Assembly (NCBI GenBank): GCA_018857735.1
Contig: JABMCL010002470.1
Location: forward strand, 1,026,001-1,090,000
Length of the DNA: 64,000 nucleotides
Reading direction: 5' to 3'
Origin: Alviniconcha marisindica
Lineage: Eukaryota > Mollusca > Gastropoda > Provannidae
The translations under genes and the position numbers were made by a program. Positions 57,501 through 64,000 of this stretch are shown here, in pieces. The notes below the pieces were generated by a model. That model saw only the letters and a list, made by a program, of their open reading frames with translations, ran no database searches and was not told the origin of the DNA. Position 1 is the first letter of the stretch; each line of letters starts with the position of its first letter.

Positions 57501-60109
57501 ATAATCAAAACTGGCATGAACTAATAGCTCACTTGCAGTTATCACAATGTGGAATAAGGGCGAAATGCTCACTGTGAGCTTGTTCTGTTGCAAAATTTCA
57601 TCCAAACACCTATCACACACTTGCCTTTTAAAATCAAAGTCAAAAGCATTCTGCACATGATCTTGCCCACACACAGTCTGAACCCAGTTCTTTCAGTTCA
57701 AATTTGCAATATCACTGTGACTCCGCTTTGAGCAGCAAATTAATATTATTGTCAAAATAGGTCAGGGCGAGGTTTATACACGTTTTACCTTCAAAAATCC
57801 CAGGCTTTGCCCAGTCCACAGTCCAGAGTTTTTACATTAAATAAGAATGTTGCTTTTATCATCTTTTGTCTCCCCCCCCCCCCCCCCCCCCTCTCCAGAA
57901 CCTCCCTTCTGGAGATAATAATCTGAGGACCATTACCATCAAATTCCCAAGCTTTCCAAAACATGGCCAAAAAAATCTATTTTGCCAAAACTTCCCAAAT
58001 TTTTAAGACTGCACAAACCTGCCCCCCCCCCCCCCCCCCCCCCCCCAAAATCTGTGAGCATCCAAGCACTAGGTCCTCAAATTCACCCTTTTAGACTTTC
58101 ACCATACACGTGAAATTTGCTCTTTAAAATCCCTACCAAGGAGTGAAAATACCCTTTAAAAATCTTCCACCAAGACAAACTGTCCAATGTAAACAATGCA
58201 ATACATTGTCAAAGCTGCAGCAGAAAAAACAGTGAGGTCAGGCACAGTGTCACTGACTGAAATGGCTTCTAGATTTTCATTGGCTGTCATATTTCACTTT
58301 ATCCAATCCCGCAAGCTTAAGTGTAAATGAAAGTGGACATGTACGCGTTAAATGCAATGGCACCGAAGCCATGGCTAGTCGGTACACCAAACCAAAAACA
58401 CTCTGAATAAGTTTCAGCCGGTGCAGCAATCCAGTAGGCCTACAGCAAAGTCAGACTTGTAGTTCACAATTCTTTTGGTGTGCATGGCTATGTCAGTTTA
58501 ACTGTCTAATCTACTGGTACAGCTGTGCCAAACATTGAGGTGCTGCATTTGCACAGAAGAGATCTGTGGTCATGCTTCAAAACTAGCTTATGAAAACCAA
58601 TTCATCCTGGGTTCAGCAAACTTTCAGCATTTATTGACAAAAAATTGAAAAATGTGACCACCAGAATCTAGTACCAGCAAAAAAAAAAAAAAAAAGCTGA
58701 TACACTGAAATCTCCAGAGAAAGTTGAGATTTCTGTTACAGCACTTTACTCCCAGCTTGGAGCAGCCTTTCTGTTCACCTGTGCATGATCTCTCAGATTC
58801 CAAATTTGATGACCTCGTTCATGCGAATGCTCTAACACTACCAGAGCCACGACACACTTCCAAAATTGGTTAATATGCGACACTTCTGTCTTGATAGTGC
58901 ATGTATAATGGTGATGGTGGTGGTGTGTGTGTGTGTGTGTGGGGGGGGGGGGGGGTGGTACTGATACCCAACAGGTCTAACACTCAATGTAGATTATCAT
59001 AACATTAAGTTTGAAAATGAGACAGTATCATGAACACTCATCTTTACACAGACTTGCACGTTTTTTTATGCTGGTCCAAAATTGGGGCATAAGCGCAAGA
59101 TGCCATGTCAAATTCCCTCCCTCCCTTTCTTTACTGTGGGAGGAGGAAATTAGTTTTCATTATTATAGTTTTGTTTTTCAGTTGTTTTTTGTGTGTTTTC
59201 AGTTTAAACATGGGACCATTACGCCAATATGGGTAAACAAAAACAAAAAAGTGATGCTGACCCTTCTGTTCTCTCTCTCTCTCTCCAACATAGATAATAA
59301 AAATGCCTCAACCTGACCAGGAACTCTGCTCTTGGAAATACTATTATCTATTTTCACCTCACAGAAACAAAATGCATCAAAACACAATCTCATCAGCTCA
59401 TTTAAAACATGTTCACAAGCAGTCAACATAATTACAAGGATAAGCAATGGTTAGTCACACCAAGCCCCTGAACACATCTGAGTTTACTTTAAAAGCAGCA
59501 ACACTTTCCCAGCTAACTTTAATCTTGAAAACAATATGGGCAGCTTATTATTCAGCTTGTTTCAACATTGTAAATGTTCATTTTGGTTAAAAACCAGTAC
59601 TGTAAACACCAGGCACCTTCATCTAGATCCTTCCTTTGGACCCGTTTCTGGCCCTGGGTTTGTTTTCCCAGTTATAAATTAAGCTGGCATCTGTTGCATT
59701 TGTGAAAATACCTGTTCCTTCCCTTATGGGTGTAATTACGCTTGGGTAGTGTTTTTCTGGGGGATCCCTTTCTTTTTTTTGCATTTGGAGTCCCCCCCCC
59801 CGCCCCCCTTCTTTCAAGAACCTTTACAATCACACAGCGTATCTGTTTTACGTTACTGCTTTAATTAAAATGATTCTCTATTAGACCTGAACTCTCATCC
59901 ATCCAGTTTTGTTTTCAATTTTCTAAAGTTTTCAAAATAAATTCTCATTTGCCAATTTTCTTACAGACAGTTCCTAATTCTTCTAACTTCCTAACAGCAA
60001 ACTTGTAATTACTCATTTTTATTTTTCCACATTTCCAACAGACAGCATTACTTCTCTTGAGAAGCATCAACTTGTTCCGAATGCTCTTAGAACTTGCACT
60101 TTCCTCCTT

Positions 60110-60230
60110 TTACTCAATTTTAATGAAACCTTCATTGTTCATGCTTTGGATGCTGTTTTTACTCCCTTACTCAATTTTAATGAAACCTTCATTGTTCATG
60201 CTTTGGATGCTGCTTTTACTCCCTTTATAA
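60110..60230. repeat. Tandem duplication, unit about 58 bp, two copies
   Basis: The segment starting ctcaattttaatgaaacc and ending before ttttactccctt is present twice in direct succession, with a single base difference near its end. It is probably a recent slippage or unequal-crossover event. Confidence 0.85.
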
Positions 60231-60306
60231 AAAGGGAGATGAGGAAAAAAAGCAATCACAGAGCAGAGTTCCTGCCCAAGGCATCCAGACTGAAAAAAAG
60301 GCCAGG

Positions 60307-60316
60307 ACTCCTACCT
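60307..60316 (-). promoter_or_regulatory. 5' splice donor of the short exon (phase 1)
   Basis: On the minus strand the junction reads ATGAGAG|gtaggagt. It is the last donor found before the bank of terminal exons, so it is the probable common partner for all of them, over distances of roughly 7 to 55 kb. Confidence 0.75.
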
Positions 60317-60491
60317 CTCATGCTGGAGGGACCAGGCTGAGGCTGGGAAGTGGAGGGTCCTAAACTGCCTGGTGGGAAATGCTGACCACCTGCTCCAAGA
60401 TCATGGGCACTTGGTACGTATGTTGCTGAAGCTGACGAACTGGTGTGAAGTGCGACAGGAAAGAGGGAAGGGTCTGGCATACTCTCTGAGC
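60315..60491 (-). CDS. Short symmetric exon (phase 1-1), Pro/Ser/Gln-rich linker
   Basis: This 177-bp exon sits between the acceptor atgtttcag|GC and the donor AGAG|gtaggag. Its 59 codons keep phase 1 at both ends, so inclusion or skipping leaves the downstream frame intact. The peptide (SESMPDPSLFP... QPQPGPSSMR) is low-complexity, without a domain, and would act as a flexible linker between the constant module and the variable C-terminus. Whether it is constitutive or a cassette cannot be decided from sequence. The reading frame continues into the intron for a few codons only. Confidence 0.75.
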
Positions 60492-62307
60492 CTGAAACAT
60501 AAAATTCAAAATATCACAGCCCCGGCACGAACTACAGTAGCAAGTCAAATTTCACTTGTCAAAAACCTGCCAGGAAAACGGTAACAATAAAAAATAGTCC
60601 AAAGACCTAGTTTCACTTAGTAGCTATCTAAAAACAAAAGTGGTAAGATTTTGCATGCGCAATCCTGACCTCTGTCCCAAGGCTTGCGACAGACTGCACA
60701 AACGTCATTTCAATACTAGTTCCACCAGGTTGCAACTGATCAACATTTTCTCCCAGATAAAAAGCTCATAAAACTGACATGAGTTTTGGCTGTTATTACA
60801 TAAAGAAGAGTCCCAGGCTCAGTGCTTCTGCACAGGAGTGTGCGACAAATAAAAGTGCACCATACTGGAAAATATCCTTTGATTGCAATGGTGACGAACA
60901 AAAATATGAACCACTGTCCTGACCTTCCCCCCAACTCCCCAACACTTCTGTCTCCCTTTCACAAAAAGGGAACCTACTTACTGTACAAACACAACAGACT
61001 GATTAAAATTAACCAACAGACCATACCAAAATGCGACCAATTACCTCTAATCTCCCAAAAAGCAAATGCTTAAATGAAAGGGAAGTTGAGACATGCACAT
61101 TCTCTTGTCAAATTCATAGCATTCATAAATCATACCTTTATTTAGTACATTTTGACTTCAGACTTAGCATGCTACTCATCCAGCCACAAACATGCAATGA
61201 TGAAGACACAAGATACAATGCACCTTTTTTTTTTTTTTTTTTAGGTAAGTACTGTTTCAATATGCACTTGTTCTGGTAAAAAATCTAAGATTCAAATGTT
61301 TGTGTTTAAGGCATTTTTACATTTTAAATAAAACAAAACAAAAATCTGCTGTTGGTCACCTGTGATTGGAAGAGAGAAAAACTGCCGTGTACTGTCAACC
61401 AGAATGGGCGACTTAGCTGCGGATCGCCCCGCTTGGTGGCGCTGGGCATATTTGGGGCTTTGACAAAGCTGAAGTCAGCTGCAAATGATCTCCCCTACAC
61501 TACTAGCCAGGTGGCGCTGGGCCTATTTGGGCAGTGCAATGCTCAAGCCAGCAAAGTCGCTCATGGAAAACAAAAGTCAAGCAGTAGCAGCACTGTGAAA
61601 GCCTGAACAGTCTGAAAGTTTAAATATCTGTGTGGTCAAACTGCCCCAGAGAATGCAAATACCAAGACAGATGTAAAAGATTCTACAAAACCTCTCACCA
61701 TTTTTAGCACTGCATCTCATTACCAGATACACCTCTTACTATCTCATTATTACAATATCAGATGGAATGACCTTCCTCCCTGTCACTAAGTCTATTATAC
61801 ATGTACTTCGATCATGAAAGTTCTCTAAGCAGCTACAAAAACCAACTGAATTCAGTGCTGTCTATAACAGCAAGCAGGGATAACTCTGTTGGTAGAGCAT
61901 CCAACCAAAAAGCTAAGCATAATACTGACACAGGTGCGGCAAGGGATTTTTCTCCCAGTCTACTTCCAGTGCTGACTCTTCTTACGAAGTGCATACAGCC
62001 CCTGTGTGCCACTGCATTTATAAACATCTGCACACACATTAAAAATCCCAAATGCCGTCAGCCACTCATTTGGCCACACAAAAATACTGCACAGACCAGT
62101 AAGAATGGGTAGCACTGTTCTTGCAGCTGCCATGCCTTACCTGGTAAGGTGACCCATATTTCCTGCAAGGGACAATGAAGTACATAAAAATAAAATAAAA
62201 GTTACTGCTGTGGCACAACCAGAAAATGGATGTCTTTCATATCTGATGTCAACTGTATTATTTTCAATGACCAGTTGTAAAGCTTGTCAATGGATTAGTT
62301 ACTTTAC
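60492..62307 (-). other. Intron between the two shared exons
   Basis: No exon is evident. It holds a tRNA-like SINE fragment near 61.87 kb, a short poly-T tract (about 61224-61243) and a GGTGGCGCTGGGC-type 20-base direct repeat near 61435 and 61510. Confidence 0.6.
61871..61965 (+). repeat. tRNA-derived SINE-like fragment
   Basis: The sequence ataactctgttggtagagca matches the D-arm/A-box portion of a tRNA gene (TAGCTCAGTTGGTAGAGCA type). About 50 bases later comes a degenerate B-box-like gggatttttctccc. The acceptor stem and the anticodon arm are not recognisable, so this is better read as a decayed SINE head than as a working tRNA gene. Confidence 0.5.
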
Positions 62308-62310
62308 CTC
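62301..62310 (-). promoter_or_regulatory. 5' splice donor of the shared exon (phase 1)
   Basis: On the minus strand the junction reads AGAGAG|gtaaagt. The last coding base is the G of a split Gly/Asp/Val/Glu codon, which matches the phase of every downstream acceptor identified here. Confidence 0.85.
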
Positions 62311-63172
62311 TCTGATGTGGGCCTCCGACAAACTGCTGACCACTAGAGTTTTCATATTCACACGCAGACCTCTCCCCTTCCACATACTCTTCTTTAATAA
62401 ACGTCACTTCAAGATCACCATCACTGTCATCATCCCTGTCAGCAAGGTCAGGATTACTTTGATCGTCCACTGGTTCAAGCACACTTCCAGCAAGATTCAC
62501 ACCAATATCAGCAGAACTGTCACTTGTAACATTTGCAGTCTGTGGAAGCATTGTTTCTGACATATCAGCTTCTGAAGTCCCAAGCTGCTGCAGAGCTGCT
62601 TTGGAATCTACTGGACTAGATGAGGTGGGTGGGAATGGAGACTCGGACGATGAATGTGAAACATTATCATGATGAGATGAGACTTTGGAGGGACGGAATT
62701 CGCTGCTGTGGTCATCAGAGGCTTTTCGTTTTGTAGTGCTTTGTTGGGAATGAGAGGAGTCTGAGTCTTTGGTGCCAGAGCTTCGTCGGGATCTTTCTCG
62801 AGACCCCGACAAAGCTGAACTAATACTGGATATTGCAGAAGACAATCTGCCAGTCTCCCCTGTTTCAGTGGACTGTTTATTTTGCACAACCTGATTCCCT
62901 GACTGCTGTGAGTTCTTCCCTGAAACCTCCTGTTCACACTTTGGCTCTGCATGGAAGCTGTTGCTAATGAATAATGTAGAGTTCTCAGCATTCTTGCACA
63001 CTTTTTCCTTAAGAATGTAGTCCAAAGAGGTCCCTTTGTCAACCATGAGGTTGATGTGTCCAATGATTTCGATGCCACTGCTGAATTCCAAGTAGCCATG
63101 GCACAGAGTCTGTACTGATTTGATTAATGCATTGATGAACTTGGTTGCCGCTTCGTCCCCTACTTTCTCCAT
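62308..63172 (-). CDS. Shared 5' coding exon: constant N-terminus of the multi-isoform zinc-finger gene
   Basis: This exon gives the first 288 residues common to all inferred isoforms. The exon itself begins at 63208, after an acceptor. The 36-base leader contains in-frame TGA codons and the ATG has A at -3 and G at +4, so the start is well supported. Residues 1 to about 75 look like a folded module (IEIIGHI, NLMVDKGTSLDYILKEKVCK) that I do not recognise; it does not resemble a BTB domain. Residues 85-200 are rich in Ser and Gln with a basic TTKRKAS patch (about 146-152) that could be a nuclear signal. Residues 235-275 are acidic and contain IKEE (259-262), which fits the SUMO consensus. The coding sequence runs out through CAG AGA G into a gtaaagt donor, phase 1. 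The reading frame continues a few codons into the intron and stops, as expected for intron sequence. A role as a dimerisation or cofactor module is inference. Confidence 0.88.
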
Positions 63173-63208
63173 GGTTCAGATCGCAGTGGGTCAGCAGTAT
63201 CAGTAGTC

Positions 63209-64000
63209 CTGGAGAAGAAAAAAAGATTGTATCAAACAGTTTCAAATGTAAATTTCAGTTCATATTTTTATTTACATAAATGTGGCCAAATGTGAAAGTA
63301 CAGCAGAATCTACATGAAGCTATGATCTGTACCAACTATTAATGAAAGTAGTGGTCTCAACATCAGTAGGTGATCTTTTAATTTCTGAGGTTCACTTTCA
63401 TGTTTTGTTGTTTTTATGAGGAAACAGTTCAAAAGAATGTAGACATAAAACCAACTTTCTACCATCCAATTTATACTCATCCATGTTATGGAAAGGCTTC
63501 ACTGCATGGGTTCTTTCATCCACCCAAGTTTTCAGTGTAACTTTGTCAGGTTCTTCTGCATTATTCTTTACAAGTGGCAGTCAGTCTACAGTAGCCAGAG
63601 TTATCAGCACTTCAGCAGTGACAAAAAAAACTAAACAAACAAGTGTTCCTTTTTCTGGTATCAGCTATTTTTGTGAATTGTATTCACTTGTGATGGAACT
63701 GTCAATTAGAACACTGCAAAATTCCCAAATAAGAAATATTTTCCACTCCATGCACAGACACTTCCAGAACTGGAGTGGTGACTTCAAATCAAATCAGCAC
63801 TCAGTCAATGCTGGTATCGTACAAATTATGACTTTACCTCCAAGGCACATACATGCATAGATGACTGACATCAGTAATAACCATCAAAGTCCACAAAACT
63901 TTTTAATCTGACATAAATTTCAAAATAATTATATTTCCTTAAAATACCACAATGATTGTCAGAATCACTGAAATACAAAATCCATGCATAGCAAATAATC
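63209..64000 (-). other. Intron upstream of the first coding exon
   Basis: This stretch lies upstream of the shared coding exon and ends in a pyrimidine-rich acceptor (ttcttctccag) just before position 63208. The acceptor means that at least one more upstream exon, probably non-coding, lies beyond the right edge or is hidden here. I see no convincing exon, promoter or CpG-rich segment in it. Confidence 0.6.

Larger units (their letters stand above)
53436..60314 (-). other. Large intron between the shared exons and the terminal-exon bank
   Basis: I find no supported exon in about 6.9 kb. It contains poly-C tracts near 57872-57892 and 58021-58046, poly-A near 56835-56851 and 58679-58695, a (GT)n plus poly-G tract near 58921-58956, and three young tandem duplications (53.9, 54.5 and 60.1 kb). 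Small open frames here have no recognisable domains and no convincing splice sites. Confidence 0.6.

Noticed and set aside
57459..57674. Minus-strand frame with CDRCLDEI motif
   Set aside because: A single CX2C without partner ligands; no splice sites; probably chance.
61871..61965. A functional tRNA gene
   Set aside because: The A-box-like part is good but the anticodon arm and acceptor stem cannot be paired and the B-box is degenerate, so it is listed as a SINE-like fragment.
62264..62307. Reading the shared exon through to the frame's stop (KVTNPLTSFTTGH)
   Set aside because: A strong gtaaagt donor precedes this stretch, the composition changes at the donor, and the phase agrees with all downstream acceptors; read-through would be intron retention.

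Overview
The window is animal genomic DNA. Spliced phase-1 exons lie in long AT-rich introns crowded with (AC)n, (AG)n, poly-G and poly-C tracts, minisatellites and a few SINE-like fragments. The repeat style and the protein sequences suggest a lophotrochozoan, probably a mollusc. That placement is an inference from general appearance, not from a marker gene.

Almost everything that can be supported is one minus-strand gene. At its 5' end (right side) a shared exon (63208-62308) starts with a clear ATG and carries an unrecognised N-terminal module, a Ser-rich middle and an acidic tail with an IKEE motif. It ends in a phase-1 donor. A short Pro/Ser/Gln-rich exon of 177 bp (60491-60315) follows, with phase 1 at both ends. 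Downstream lie 33 mutually substitutable terminal exons (called T1-T33 here, in transcription order). Each has its own acceptor and stop codon, and I could read no internal donor in them. For every one, the length after removing the two bases that complete the split codon is an exact multiple of three, so each can be joined to the same donor.

The terminal exons fall into blocks. T1 (53.4-52.5 kb) has no zinc finger but has a strongly basic segment and a Gly-Ser tail. T2-T6 (51.9-47.7 kb) each encode a pair of C2H2 fingers linked by HTG. T7-T33 (45.7-4.9 kb) encode a different cassette of up to three fingers: F1 C2H2, F2 C2H2 with an MNMHNNIKAH-type linker, and F3, which in most exons is C2HC (H-X5-C). 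Among them are at least six decayed pseudo-exons with stops and frameshifts, exons that have lost finger 1 or finger 3, and recent tandem duplicates. At three places the 3' end of a terminal exon has itself been expanded into a minisatellite.

The layout resembles the Drosophila lola and mod(mdg4) loci: one constant N-terminus and a bank of alternative zinc-finger C-termini. Here the constant part shows no BTB domain that I can recognise and the bank is at least as large. The inferred product set is about 33 nuclear factors that share an N-terminal interaction module and differ in their nucleic-acid-binding C-terminus. The region from 1 to 4.87 kb holds only repeats, and I see no convincing plus-strand gene anywhere.
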